A stretch of DNA of 64,000 nucleotides from Mycolicibacter senuensis (GCF_003284925.1 NZ_QMEX01000007.1:1-64000); one strand, 5' to 3'. Shown: positions 25,464-34,714, counted from the first letter of the stretch. A program made the numbers and translations. The notes: a model not told the origin generated them from the letters alone.

Positions 25464-26603
25464 ATGGTGCCTGTCCAGACGGAGGACATCGACGCGCTGC
25501 GCACCCAGGTGCGCGCTTTTCTGGAGGGTGCACCCAAACCCTCCGGTCTCCGTAACTACGGACCCACACCAACGGCGGCCGATGTCGCTCCAGGGAGGCA
25601 ATGGCACCGCTATCTCGCGGACCACGGCTACACCTGCCTGCACTGGCCGCGTGCGTACGGCGGCGCCGACGCGACCGTGGCAGTCCAAGCCCTCTTCGCC
25701 GAGGAATGCGCACGCGCCGGAGTGCCCCGTCAGTTGAACATCACGGGTGCGGACCTGGTCGGCCCCGTTTTGATCAAGTTCGGTACCGACGAGCAGAAAG
25801 CCCGATTCCTCGAGCCGATCCGGGTCGGCGCTGACCTCTGGTGCCAGCTGTTCTCCGAACCCGGTGCGGGATCCGACCTCGCCGCGGTGCGCACCCGTGC
25901 CGAACGCACCGCGAACGGCTGGCGCATCGACGGCCAGAAGGTGTGGAGTTCGGCCGCGGCGTCGGCTGAATACGGTCTGCTGTTGGCGCGTACCGGGCCG
26001 GACAAACACCGCGGGCTGTCGATGTTTGTCGTCCCGATGGACACGCCCGGCATCACGGTGCGCCCGCTGGTTCAAATGGACTCCGAAAGCAAATTCAATG
26101 AGGTGTTCTTCGACGGCGCCGAACTTGCCGACGACGCCCTGATCGGCGAGGTCGGGCAGGGCTGGACGATTGCGCTGGTCACTCTCGGTCGCGAGCGGCT
26201 CACCCTGGGCTCGCAGGCAGTCTCGATGTTTCGGCTGCACGAACGGATGGTCGCCGCGGCACGCGATCACGACCTGCTGGATCCGGTGCTGGCCCGATCC
26301 ATGACCAAGCTGTGGGCCCGGATGTGGCTGCTGCGGTTCACCTGGCAACGGGCCATCGAGTCCGGTGATCTCACCTCGCCGGAGTTCTCGGTGCTCAAAC
26401 TGATGACGTCGGAGACCGACCGCGACCTGGGCGATCTGGCCACCGAGGTGCTCGGCACCGATGCGTGCACCGACCCCGCCGACGACGAGCTGGTGCACCA
26501 CATGCTGGTCGGCCGAGCCCAGACCATTTTGGGCGGAACCAGTGAGATTCAGCGCAATATCCTCGGCGAGCGGGTGCTGAGCCTCCCCAAAGAGCCGCGG
26601 TGA
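25464..26603 (+). CDS. Acyl-CoA dehydrogenase (FadE family, catalytic type)
   Basis: 379 residues from ATG 25464, just after AAAGGAG; GTG 25428 upstream overlaps the previous stop but lacks such a site. Contains FSEPGAGSDLAAVRT near 128-142, the FAD-binding GQKVWSS, and the C-terminal ILGGTSEIQRNILGERVL. Expected to desaturate an acyl-CoA. Stop overlaps the CoA-transferase start (GTGA). It may pair with the partner-type ACAD at 22749. Confidence 0.93.
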   Translation: MVPVQTEDIDALRTQVRAFLEGAPKPSGLRNYGPTPTAADVAPGRQWHRYLADHGYTCLHWPRAYGGADATVAVQALFAEECARAGVPRQLNITGADLVGPVLIKFGTDEQKARFLEPIRVGADLWCQLFSEPGAGSDLAAVRTRAERTANGWRIDGQKVWSSAAASAEYGLLLARTGPDKHRGLSMFVVPMDTPGITVRPLVQMDSESKFNEVFFDGAELADDALIGEVGQGWTIALVTLGRERLTLGSQAVSMFRLHERMVAAARDHDLLDPVLARSMTKLWARMWLLRFTWQRAIESGDLTSPEFSVLKLMTSETDRDLGDLATEVLGTDACTDPADDELVHHMLVGRAQTILGGTSEIQRNILGERVLSLPKEPR

Positions 26604-27793
26604 CAACGTCGTTCACCGGACCCGACCTTGCCGCCGCGCTGCGCGCCGTCGTGCGCCCCGCCATGACGGTGGCGCTTGGCGACGGTGTCGGTGAACTGCG
26701 CTGTCTCGATGACGGGACGTCTGTACCCGCCACGCTGAGTGCGGTGGCCGGTGAGGTCGGTTCGGTGCGGCTGGTGCTGGGCTGGCTGCCGGCGGCACTG
26801 GAGGGTCTGGATCCGACGGCGTTCGCTGAAGTCATCGCGCTGATGCCCGGCTGGGGCGTACGTGACGTGCTGCAGAGCCCAACGGCGCGGTTCCTGCCGA
26901 CCAGTCTGGCCGGGATCGACGCGGTGTTGGCCGGCACACTCCGCCCCGATCTGCTGATCACCAAGCTGGTGGAACGAAGCGGACAACTGCACTTCGGCAC
27001 CGAGGTGTCCTGGCAGCGGCAGCTCATCGACCACGGCGTACCGGTGCTGGGCATCCTCGATGCCACCGCGCCGGGCGCGAGCGCCGAGCCGCCGCTGGAC
27101 CGGTCCCAGGTGCGCGTCGTCGGCCACAGCGGCGACGGGCCGGTCCGCGTGCCGACCCGTGAGCCCGAACCGATTCACGAGGCGCTGGCCGATGCCGTAT
27201 TGCGTTTCGTACCCGAGGGCGCCCGGCTGCAGTACGGGCCCGGCCAGCTGGGCACTGCACTGTTACGGCGTGCGGATCAACCGCTGCGGATCGACACCGG
27301 CCTGCTCACCGACGCGGTCGTCGACCTCGATCGCCGTGGCCGGCTGATCGGTGAACCATCGGCGACCTACCTGCTCGGCAGCGACTTGCTCTACGAGTGG
27401 GCTGAGGCTCGGCCGATCCTGCGCGGCATCGACCACAGCCACGATCTGACCCGATTGTCGCGCGGGAACCCGTTCGTCGCGGTCAACACCGCCATCGAGA
27501 TCGACCCGGTGGGCCAAGTCAACGTCGAAGGCCGTGGCGGAAAAGTGGTCGGCGGCATCGGCGGGCACCCCGACTACTGTGCGGCGGCCCGGATGAGCTG
27601 CGGCGGCCTGTCCATCATCGCAGTGCCCACGACGGTAAACGGGCATTCACCGCTGGTCGCCCGGCTGAGCCGTCCGGCATCCACTCCGGCTCATCACATC
27701 GACCTGATCGTCACCGAATCGGGTCACGCCGACCTGCGCGACGCCGACTGGTCGCAGCGCCGCGAGCTCATCACCCACCTCTTCGACCAATGA
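26600..27793 (+). CDS. Acetyl-CoA hydrolase/CoA-transferase family I protein
   Basis: 397 residues. The C-terminal half has the acetyl-CoA hydrolase/transferase signature AVNTAIEIDPVGQVNVE followed by GGIGGHPDYCAAA and an MSCGGLSIIA strand. The N-terminal half is the weaker, Rossmann-like first domain. The family swaps CoA between acids, as in 4-hydroxybutyrate or succinyl:acetate CoA-transferases, so it may activate a catabolic acid at the expense of another thioester. GTG 26600 overlaps the ACAD stop. Specificity unknown. Confidence 0.88.
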   Translation: MTTSFTGPDLAAALRAVVRPAMTVALGDGVGELRCLDDGTSVPATLSAVAGEVGSVRLVLGWLPAALEGLDPTAFAEVIALMPGWGVRDVLQSPTARFLPTSLAGIDAVLAGTLRPDLLITKLVERSGQLHFGTEVSWQRQLIDHGVPVLGILDATAPGASAEPPLDRSQVRVVGHSGDGPVRVPTREPEPIHEALADAVLRFVPEGARLQYGPGQLGTALLRRADQPLRIDTGLLTDAVVDLDRRGRLIGEPSATYLLGSDLLYEWAEARPILRGIDHSHDLTRLSRGNPFVAVNTAIEIDPVGQVNVEGRGGKVVGGIGGHPDYCAAARMSCGGLSIIAVPTTVNGHSPLVARLSRPASTPAHHIDLIVTESGHADLRDADWSQRRELITHLFDQ

Positions 27794-27807
27794 AAGGGAG
27801 CAATCGC

Positions 27808-28716
27808 ATGACCCCACTCGACGGATGTGTCGTCCTCGTCACCGGCGGCGGCCGCGGTATCGGCCGTTCCCACTGCCTGGAGCTGGCCGCCCAAGGGGCT
27901 GCCGTGGTGGTGAACGACCCGGGCGTGGGCCGCGACGGCACCGGCGGCGTCGGCGAGGGGCCGGCCGCGGAAGTGGTGGCCGAGATCGAGCAGGCCGGCG
28001 GCAAGGCCATCGCCCACACCGGCTCGGTGGCCTCGTGGGACGACGTGGCCGACATGGTCGCGACTGCGGTCTCGACGTTCGGCACGCTCACCGGGGTGGT
28101 CAACAACGCCGGCATCGTGCGCGACGCGATGATCACCAGTGCGACGGAAGCCGATTGGGACGCGGTGATCGCCGTACACCTCAAGGGCACCTTCGCGGTC
28201 ACCAAACACGCCTGCGACTATTGGCGGGCGCAGGCCAAGCAGGGCAATCCGGTCGACGCACGGATCGTCAATACCGTGTCCGGTGCGGGGCTGTGGGGCA
28301 ACATCAGCCAAAGCGCCTATGGTGCCGCCAAGGCGGCGATCGCAAACCTGACCGTAGTGACGGCAATGGAGATGCGCCGCTACGGCGTTGCGGTGAATGC
28401 GATCTCACCGTTGGCGGTGACCCGAATCAGCGAGGACTTCTTCGGCGGTGCCGCCGCCGAGGATCCTGCCCTGGACCCGGGACGCAGCTCGGCGGTGGTG
28501 GCCTGGCTACAGTCCCCCGAATCATCTTGGCTGACCGGCCAGATCCTGCGCATCAACGGCGACCGGCTCAGCCGTATCAACGGATTCACCGAAGCCGCGG
28601 AGTGTTATCACGCCAAAGACGGTGTCAGCCTGCATTTCTCGGAGATCGGGCAAGCAGTCAGTTGGCTGTGGGGGACACTGCCCCGAGGCTTGGCCGGTCC
28701 GTTGCCCACGAGTTAG
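27808..28716 (+). CDS. SDR dehydrogenase, MFE/17beta-HSD4-like
   Basis: 302 residues. Cofactor loop TGGGRGIGRSH, then VNNAGIVRD, catalytic Ser in NTVSGAGLW, and YGAAKAA with Tyr/Lys. Length and the SGxGLxGNxxQxxYxAAK pattern fit the 3-hydroxyacyl-CoA dehydrogenase type found in multifunctional beta-oxidation proteins. ATG 27808 is chosen over 27790 because AAAGGGAG sits at proper distance from it; 27790 overlaps the preceding stop. Last gene of the 24-28.7 kb operon. Oxidises a 3-hydroxyacyl-CoA by inference. Confidence 0.9.
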   Translation: MTPLDGCVVLVTGGGRGIGRSHCLELAAQGAAVVVNDPGVGRDGTGGVGEGPAAEVVAEIEQAGGKAIAHTGSVASWDDVADMVATAVSTFGTLTGVVNNAGIVRDAMITSATEADWDAVIAVHLKGTFAVTKHACDYWRAQAKQGNPVDARIVNTVSGAGLWGNISQSAYGAAKAAIANLTVVTAMEMRRYGVAVNAISPLAVTRISEDFFGGAAAEDPALDPGRSSAVVAWLQSPESSWLTGQILRINGDRLSRINGFTEAAECYHAKDGVSLHFSEIGQAVSWLWGTLPRGLAGPLPTS

Positions 28717-28787
28717 CGCACTTGGCTAGGACGCTTTCCAGGATTGTCCGCAAACGCGACCGTACCTCAGCGGTCAGAGGTGAACCC

Positions 28788-29543
28788 TCACTTGGTGCTT
28801 GACTGCACGTACGCGCCGTCAATCTCGAGGGTGGTCGCGGTGACGAAGCTGGCCTCATCCGACAGAAGGAACGTCACGACGTCGGCAACCTCTCGGGGCA
28901 CTCCCATCCGGCCCATCGGGATCAAGCGCGCCCATCCGTCTTGCAATTCCTGAGGGAAACTGGCCATCTGCGGGGTCTCGATGGTACCCGGCGCGACGGC
29001 GTTCACGCGGATGCCGTGGTTGGCGTAATCCAATCCGGCGTTTCGCGTCAGTCCGACGACTGCGTGTTTGGTGGCGACATAGGCATGCAGGCCTGCAGCG
29101 GCTTTGAGTCCGGCAGCTGATGCGGTGTTGACGATGGCGCCACCGCCGTGGCCGATCATGTGGGCGATCTCAGCGCGCATGCAAAAGAACGTGCCGCGCA
29201 ACCCGATACCGGTGACGGTGTCGAAGGTCGCGGTATCGAGTTCGTGCAGTGGCGTAGGAGTATGACCGATGGCGGCGTTGTTGACGGCTAGGTGCAAGCC
29301 ACCATAGGTGGAAACGGTGAAGTCGATCAGCGAGTTGACATCGTCTTCCCGGGCGATGTCGGTGCGCCGAAATGCTGCGTCGCCGCCACTGCCGGTGATC
29401 TCGGCGACAACGCGCTCGGCGCCGTCTTGGTCGATATCGGCGATGACGACTTTGGCTCCGTATTCGGCGAGCCGTTTGGCAGTGGCCTCGCCGATACCCG
29501 AGGCTGCGCCCGTGACAACCGCGACTTTGGAGTCGAAATTCAT
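28788..29543 (-). CDS. SDR-family oxidoreductase
   Basis: 251 residues from ATG 29543; a GAAGGGA lies upstream. All classical SDR motifs are intact: TGAASGIG (NAD(P) loop), VNNAAIG, catalytic Ser in NTASAAGL and AYVATKHA with Tyr and Lys, then PGTIETP. Cytoplasmic alcohol/ketone oxidoreductase; substrate unknown. It is convergent with the SDR ending at 28716 and lies 142 bases downstream of another SDR gene on the same strand, with no clear gene between. Confidence 0.92.
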   Translation of the reverse strand: MNFDSKVAVVTGAASGIGEATAKRLAEYGAKVVIADIDQDGAERVVAEITGSGGDAAFRRTDIAREDDVNSLIDFTVSTYGGLHLAVNNAAIGHTPTPLHELDTATFDTVTGIGLRGTFFCMRAEIAHMIGHGGGAIVNTASAAGLKAAAGLHAYVATKHAVVGLTRNAGLDYANHGIRVNAVAPGTIETPQMASFPQELQDGWARLIPMGRMGVPREVADVVTFLLSDEASFVTATTLEIDGAYVQSSTK

Positions 29544-29685
29544 TGGGGGGTAATCCCTTCTGGTCAACCACAGTGGATACTGTCATGGCCCCCGCGCCGA
29601 GCTGGATTGGCTCGCCCGACCCTGGCCCAGGGGTTCAGCGCCCCTTGGCTGTCGGAGTGAGACCGAGTAGACGAAAGACCTACGG

Positions 29686-30537
29686 TTACGGCGATACTTT
29701 CGTTCGGACGATCCCTTTGGCGCGAAGCTGACTCAGCAGGTCGGGTTGGCTGAGGATCCTTCCGGTGAACGACGCCGGCTGCTGAGCAATCCACGCGACG
29801 AGTTGCCCTGGGGCTTCCGGTAGTTCGTTGTTGGAATGGTCTGCATCGGGAAGGCTGAGGCGCACAGCCTGGGTCACGGCATGGACTTCCAGCGCGTTGA
29901 CCGCCACTCCGGTGCCACTCGTCTCGTGGGCCAGCCCCACGGTGAATCTGTTCAAGGCCGCTTTCGACGTCCCGTACGCCAACTTGCTCTTCGACAAGTC
30001 GAGGCCGTCGGCACCGAAGCTTCCCCCGGTGGATCCGATTGATTCGGCGAGACGCTCCACTGTTTCGAGGTCCAGGCGCCCGTCTGCCGAAGTGATGTTG
30101 ACGATGTGACCGCCACCGCGCTTGATCATCTGGGGCAAGAACGCCTTGGCCATCATCATTGGACCACGAATATTGACACCCATGACAAGGTCCCAGCGCT
30201 TGACTGACATGTCGAGCAGGGGCGCCAAATAACTGACGGCGGCATTGTTCACGACTATGTCGCACCGCCCGAAGTGGCCCATCGTTTCCTCGTAGGCGGC
30301 GGCGACATCCTCCTCCCGCGACACGTCCCCGTGCACGGCGATCGCCTCGACGCCTTGGCTCCGCACGTCGGCGGCGACTTCGTCGATAGTGCCCGAGAAG
30401 GTCTTACTCGGAGAGTGTTCGGTGCTGCGGGCGAAGACAGCGACCGCTGCCCCCGCACGTCCCAGTTCTTGCGCGATCGCGGCGCCGATGCCCCGGCTTG
30501 CACCCGTCACTATGGCCACTTTGCCTTCTAATTCCAT
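29686..30537 (-). CDS. SDR-family oxidoreductase with insertion before the catalytic Tyr
   Basis: 283 residues from ATG 30537 (AAAGG upstream; another ATG at 30558). TGASRGIG and VNNAAVSY are normal. The catalytic Ser (NITSADG) and YGTSK Tyr are separated by about 38 residues instead of the usual 13 or so; the extra segment is acidic and Ser/Gly-rich, with TVERLAESIGSTGG and DGLDLSKSK. The core otherwise fits an NAD(P)-dependent alcohol dehydrogenase. The insertion may cap the active site. Flanked by an SDR downstream and an NTF2-like gene upstream on the same strand. Confidence 0.9.
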   Translation of the reverse strand: MELEGKVAIVTGASRGIGAAIAQELGRAGAAVAVFARSTEHSPSKTFSGTIDEVAADVRSQGVEAIAVHGDVSREEDVAAAYEETMGHFGRCDIVVNNAAVSYLAPLLDMSVKRWDLVMGVNIRGPMMMAKAFLPQMIKRGGGHIVNITSADGRLDLETVERLAESIGSTGGSFGADGLDLSKSKLAYGTSKAALNRFTVGLAHETSGTGVAVNALEVHAVTQAVRLSLPDADHSNNELPEAPGQLVAWIAQQPASFTGRILSQPDLLSQLRAKGIVRTKVSP

Positions 30538-30660
30538 GGTGAGCCTTTCGATCTCCATGCGGTGTTGGAATGTAGCGACTTGCTACTCAGCGGGCCGTCG
30601 GTTGGCGATGCACGGTGTTGACAGCGGCAGGGCGATCACACCGGCGCACATTCGGCGCCA

Positions 30661-31113
30661 TCAGTCGGGTGTTCTAACGCCCGCGGCAGCCAAGGCGGGC
30701 AGGAGGGTCTGCGCAGAATGCAGAGTGTCTACGTACTCACGAACCTCGACCACTAAGCCGCGGTCGAGGTCGACCCGCGAAATGAACGTGCAGATGTTAT
30801 GGAAGGCCACGCCACCGGGCAACTCCGCACGGCACTCGACCATCAACGCAACGCGGTCGGACTCCACGATAGCGTCGGTGAATTCAAACGACGGTCCGAT
30901 GAGGCCGAATGCGCCACGGAGGGTGGGTTTGATCTCGGCCATCGGGGTCGTCGTTCGGGTGGAGATGGCCCACCACGTGCCTGAGTCATCGAGGCACGCC
31001 AGCCCATCTTCGAGCCGGCCTGCTCCGATCAGCTCCCATGGCCGGTAGGCGAGTTCGATGACCTCGTCCCGCCTATGCGGCATCGGGAACTGCGTTGCGC
31101 GGTATTCCGACAT
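30661..31113 (-). CDS. SnoaL/NTF2-like fold protein
   Basis: 150-residue single-domain protein with the cone-shaped NTF2-like pattern: an N-terminal helix (YRPWELIGAGRLEDGLACL), WW(A/S)-type strand, and late strands FHNICTFISRVD and VVEVREYVDT. The family includes ketosteroid isomerases and cyclases, but also non-enzymatic members; catalytic residues cannot be assigned. ATG 31113 follows AAGGAG. It begins the minus-strand set with two SDR genes. A palindrome at 31177 lies 64 bases upstream. Confidence 0.8.
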   Translation of the reverse strand: MSEYRATQFPMPHRRDEVIELAYRPWELIGAGRLEDGLACLDDSGTWWAISTRTTTPMAEIKPTLRGAFGLIGPSFEFTDAIVESDRVALMVECRAELPGGVAFHNICTFISRVDLDRGLVVEVREYVDTLHSAQTLLPALAAAGVRTPD

Positions 31114-31453
31114 GACGCTCCTTAGATGTTCACGTCAGCGGTGGCAGCTCCGTGATCGGCAGCCGTCCCGACAGTATTTTGACACAACTGTCAGCTGCTC
31201 GTGTCGACTTTCCAGAGGTTTCTTCGCAGCTTCCGCGCTGAGCCTGTCCGTGTTGGGCTGTGCCGGGATGGCCTGCCGGCCTGCGAAAGCGATTACGTGC
31301 CGCGCTATCCCGCCGCGATGTAGCTGGAGATGGGTCTGCGGATTGGGACATCACCGGCGCCGTTCTGGATAGCATCGGTGTCACCATCGCCGACGCCCGG
31401 CTAACACGAGGCTGACCTGGCCACCACGCCGCAGGCAACGGGAAGGAAGCGCT
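31114..31453. other. Intergenic region with divergent promoters, no gene supported
   Basis: 340 bases between the NTF2-like gene (minus) and the leader ORF (plus). Frames present on either strand lack ribosome binding sites and sensible composition. The only clear element is the TTGAC-type dyad at 31177-31193. Confidence 0.5.
31177..31193. promoter_or_regulatory. Operator candidate TTTTGAC-N6-GTCA
   Basis: TTTTGACACAACTGTCA contains TGACA and TGTCA as perfect arms around CAAC. The left half TTTTGACAC is identical to that of the palindrome at 30-38, so both may be read by the TetR protein at 14409 or a relative. Confidence 0.45.
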
Positions 31454-31573
31454 ATGAGGCAAGACCGGCTGCGCGACCAGAGCCGCAACGTCGCCTATAA
31501 CCCGGCCGACAACAGCACTGAAGCCGACCAGCCGGTTCTGCCGGTGACGGTTGCGTGCGCGTCGCGGTCATGA
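31454..31573 (+). CDS. 39-residue leader ORF coupled to enoyl-CoA hydratase
   Basis: ATG 31454 follows GGAAGGAAG. The frame encodes MRQDRLRDQSRNVAYN followed by PADNSTEADQPVLPV and ends with TGA at 31571-31573, overlapping ATG 31570 of the hydratase gene (ATGA). The hydratase start has no Shine-Dalgarno of its own. The peptide is hydrophilic with no recognised motif. It may exist to load ribosomes onto the next gene or encode a true small protein. Confidence 0.4.
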   Translation: MRQDRLRDQSRNVAYNPADNSTEADQPVLPVTVACASRS

Positions 31574-32400
31574 CCGGATACGCCACCGATCTGGGCGTGG
31601 TCCGTTACGAGCACGAGGCTCCGATCGCACGCATCGTGCTGAACAACCCGGCACAGGCGAACGCACAATCCAGCGCAATGGTGCAGCAGGTCGACGAATG
31701 CCTCGACCGCGCGCGGTATGACTACGACATCAAGGTCGTAATTCTCAAGGCCGAGGGCAAGGGGTTCTGTGCCGGTCATGTCATGAAGCCGGGCGCGTAT
31801 CACGAATTCGACGAGGCGGTCGAGCACCAGGGAAAGAACTGGCAGGGCAGCAGAAAGCTGTTTGTGGACCCCACGCTGCGGTTGTGGGAGTTTCCGAAGC
31901 CGATGATCGCGCAGGTGCACGGATACGCGCTCGGCGGCGGGACGTACTGGGCGCTGCTGCCCGACCTGACGATCTGTGCCGACGACGCGTATTTCCAGAT
32001 GCCCTTGGTGCAGGCGCTCGGCTTTCCCGGCGGGGAGACGATGATCGAGCCCTGGGTGTTCATGAACTACAAGCGCGCCGCCGAGTACCTTTACACCGCG
32101 CAGACACTGAGCGCACCTGAAGCGCTGGCCATGGGCCTGGTAAACCGGGTCGTGCCGCGCGCGGACCTCGACGGTGAGGTGGAGCGCACCGCCGCACAGA
32201 TCGCCCGGGCGCCGCTGTCTACCCTGCAGGCCACCAAGTCGCTGTTGCTGCGGGCGTGGGAGGGCATGGGGATGCGTCAGCACATCACGCAGGCCGCAGA
32301 CCTCATGGCCGTGCTCGAAGATATGCGCGACGCGCGGGACCACCGGGTACGTCTCCTCGACGGAGGGCGCCTCCCACGCGACGCCATTTCCGATCCCTGA
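31570..32400 (+). CDS. Enoyl-CoA hydratase/isomerase family protein
   Basis: 276-residue crotonase-fold protein. Oxyanion-hole segments are GFCAGHVMK (normally AGAD-like) near 66-74 and HGYALGGGTYWALLP near 118-132. The C-terminal part contains the family helices MGLVNRVVP and ATKSLLLRAW. It would hydrate, isomerise or cleave an enoyl- or ketoacyl-CoA. ATG 31570 is preferred; GTG 31555 is in frame upstream. It stands alone between divergent and convergent neighbours and depends on the leader ORF for initiation. Confidence 0.88.
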   Translation: MTGYATDLGVVRYEHEAPIARIVLNNPAQANAQSSAMVQQVDECLDRARYDYDIKVVILKAEGKGFCAGHVMKPGAYHEFDEAVEHQGKNWQGSRKLFVDPTLRLWEFPKPMIAQVHGYALGGGTYWALLPDLTICADDAYFQMPLVQALGFPGGETMIEPWVFMNYKRAAEYLYTAQTLSAPEALAMGLVNRVVPRADLDGEVERTAAQIARAPLSTLQATKSLLLRAWEGMGMRQHITQAADLMAVLEDMRDARDHRVRLLDGGRLPRDAISDP

Positions 32401-32405
32401 CCCGG

Positions 32406-33029
32406 CTAGCCTTTCCAGACGGCCAGGATCTCGTCGACGGTGACCACCGAACCGAGCAACGAGAACGCATGCCTGAGCATGTCTTCCTGGAAGGACTTCG
32501 GGAACCCGGCAGCCGCGTCACGCGCGATCACGATCCGGTAGCCGATGTTCACGGCCTCGATCGCCATGCCGATAATGGCCTCGTTCAACGAGATCCCGCC
32601 GATTATCAGCGTGCGAATTCCCAGACTACGCAGAATCGGGTCGAGTTCGGTTCCGTTGAACGCGGACATCCCGTGAATGCGGGCCGCGATGATGTCTTCC
32701 TCGCGCACATCGAGTTCTGGCAGCACGGCTGCCTGTTCGGACCCGACAAGAAGGTAGTCCGGGTCCTTGAGCATCGCTGCCATCAGCGGCGTGTTGATGA
32801 TGATGCCGGCCCGGTCCTTGCGGAACTGCAGGGTTGCATGCACCACACGCGCCTCGTTGTTCCGAGTCCCGTCGATCAGGCTCCGCAGCCCGTCGATGAC
32901 GCCACGGTCACGCACCTCCGTGGCCTGCGGCCGCATAAGGGGCGGGGCGAGGTCACCGATGATGCCGCGCTGCATTTCCGACACGACAACGGCGGTGTGC
33001 GCCGGATCGATGAGTTCGGCAAGCTTCAT
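32406..33029 (-). CDS. Isochorismatase-like protein lacking the Asp-Lys-Cys triad
   Basis: 207 residues with the isochorismatase/cysteine-hydrolase fold: VVVSEMQRGIIG at strand 1, MSAFNGTELD, and the helix region GGISLNEAIIGMAIEAVNIG. In active enzymes these positions give Asp (DMQ), Lys before SAF, and Cys (GxxTxxCV). Here they read SEMQ (Asp to Glu), Ile or Arg instead of Lys, and Ala instead of Cys, so the usual hydrolase mechanism is not available. ATG 33029 follows AGGAGG. It is convergent with the hydratase and divergent from the double-TetR gene. Confidence 0.85.
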   Translation of the reverse strand: MKLAELIDPAHTAVVVSEMQRGIIGDLAPPLMRPQATEVRDRGVIDGLRSLIDGTRNNEARVVHATLQFRKDRAGIIINTPLMAAMLKDPDYLLVGSEQAAVLPELDVREEDIIAARIHGMSAFNGTELDPILRSLGIRTLIIGGISLNEAIIGMAIEAVNIGYRIVIARDAAAGFPKSFQEDMLRHAFSLLGSVVTVDEILAVWKG

Positions 33030-33223
33030 GCCCACGCCTCCTGCGCGTCGATTGCACCGGATCGCATCGATGTATCGGCGCGCACCTGACGCGGCGCGAG
33101 CTGCGGGTGAGGAATCCGGCCCGGGCCTACCGTATCGGCGGCCAGATCCGCACCGGCCAGCGGTCCCTCAACGGTAGACTTCTGCCCGAATGACTCCCGC
33201 CACGCGACGCTGAGGAAGACGGG

Positions 33224-34624
33224 TTGCCGACGTTCGATTCCGCTCCACCCGCGCCCAGCGGTGGTGCAGCGGACATGCTGAGGCAGGATCGGGTTTCCGC
33301 CACCGCCCCGGAGCGCCGCCGCGCCCCCTATCCGGTGAGCCCGGTGATTGGCCCCGACGGCACACGGGCGTGGCAGGAGATGGTCGCGGCGGCTCGTGTG
33401 CTGTTCAGCGAGCGCGGTTACTACGCCACCACCGTCGAAGCGATCGCCGCCGCCACGGGCCGCTCCGATACGGCCTTCTACCAATACTTTCAGGGGAAGT
33501 TGGAGGTCTTCCGGATCTTCGTCGAGGAACTCGGCGCCGATCTGGCCGATCACTTCGCCGCGATACCGGTTCTGGATGCGGACGGTCTCAGTGAAGTCGA
33601 GTCGTGGATCGAGGGTTTAGGACACCTGCTGCGTAGGCACTCCCCCGTCTTCGCCGACTGGCCGCTGCATACCGAGGATCAGCCGGCCACTTACAACCCG
33701 TCCGAGGACTACATGCGGCGGTTCGCAGACGGCATGCAGGCGGCTCTGAGGAACGCTGATACCGGCGGGTTGGCGCCGCGCGTCTTGGCTACTGCGATCA
33801 TTTGTCTTGTCGAATGGGCCCACATCGCGTCCGATGCTGCTCACGCCGTCGCGGACCCGCGCAGCCACGAATCCGCGATGCACGCGACTCTGGCCCGGAT
33901 CATTCATCGCACCGTCTTTCCGCCCGCTCATCCATTGGCGGCCCCGCCGCGCGGCGCGACCCGCTCAGTGCCGCCGCCCCACCTGGTCGCCCCCTTGGCC
34001 GGCTTACGTAAACCGGTCAGTAGACGCGGCCAGGCGAAGGTCGAGCACATATGCGCGGCAGCACTTCACGCATTCGAACGCCGTGGACTGGCAGGAACCA
34101 GCGTGAATGACATCATTGCCGAGGCTCAGATCGGGCACGGCACCTTCTATCAATACTGGACTGGGCGCGACGCCGTCTTCGCGACCCTGGCGCATCGCGC
34201 AACTGGGCTGATGGGCGACCACTTCACGCGGCTGCCCGGGCTCGACACACCTGACGATCTCGGGGAGTGGCTCGATGATTGGTTGTCGATTGTCGCGACG
34301 CACGGGACGGTGTTTCACATCTGGACTGCGGAGATCGCGCAGAACCCCGAGCTGTTGCCGGTTGCCCGCTCGGCGCGCATGCACCTCGAGCAGATCACCG
34401 CCCGCTTGCACCACCGCTGGCCGGATGTGGCCGCCCTGGACACCCGGTCGGCGGCGACCGCGCTGTGGTCGTTGCTCACCGAGTTCCCGTACAACGCCTG
34501 GGTGCGGCATCCGGTGCTAACCCGCGAGCAGATTCTGGAGTGCCAGAAGCTATTCCTGGTCCGGGGCGTCCTGGGCGGTCGCGAACCCAGCATTTGTGGG
34601 TCGCTGACCCATTCGGGTGAGTGA
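33224..34624 (+). CDS. Double TetR-family regulator
   Basis: 466 residues from TTG 33224, behind GAGGAAG; ATG 33275 is a possible internal start. First HTH near residues 46-92 (SERGYYATTVEAI and GRSDTAFYQYF), second near 272-318 (TSVNDIIAEAQIGHGTFYQY). Each is followed by a helical effector-like domain; the second half ends in an apparently complete TetR C-domain (LWSLLTEFPYNAWV). Same architecture as the proteins at 7041 and 62376. The dyads at 34697-34728 lie between it and the ferredoxin/P450/SDR genes it probably controls. Confidence 0.9.
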   Translation: MPTFDSAPPAPSGGAADMLRQDRVSATAPERRRAPYPVSPVIGPDGTRAWQEMVAAARVLFSERGYYATTVEAIAAATGRSDTAFYQYFQGKLEVFRIFVEELGADLADHFAAIPVLDADGLSEVESWIEGLGHLLRRHSPVFADWPLHTEDQPATYNPSEDYMRRFADGMQAALRNADTGGLAPRVLATAIICLVEWAHIASDAAHAVADPRSHESAMHATLARIIHRTVFPPAHPLAAPPRGATRSVPPPHLVAPLAGLRKPVSRRGQAKVEHICAAALHAFERRGLAGTSVNDIIAEAQIGHGTFYQYWTGRDAVFATLAHRATGLMGDHFTRLPGLDTPDDLGEWLDDWLSIVATHGTVFHIWTAEIAQNPELLPVARSARMHLEQITARLHHRWPDVAALDTRSAATALWSLLTEFPYNAWVRHPVLTREQILECQKLFLVRGVLGGREPSICGSLTHSGE

Positions 34625-34714
34625 GGACGTCGCACGGCCCCGGGAAAGCGGCGAGCGTAACGAATTTCGGGAAATTACCGAACCCCCTTCCATTGTGACA
34701 TGTCCCTTAGTAGA

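Noticed and set aside
28717..28787. Short GACCG/CGGTC dyad between convergent SDR genes as a terminator
   Set aside because: Only 5-bp arms and no supporting features; not distinguishable from chance.
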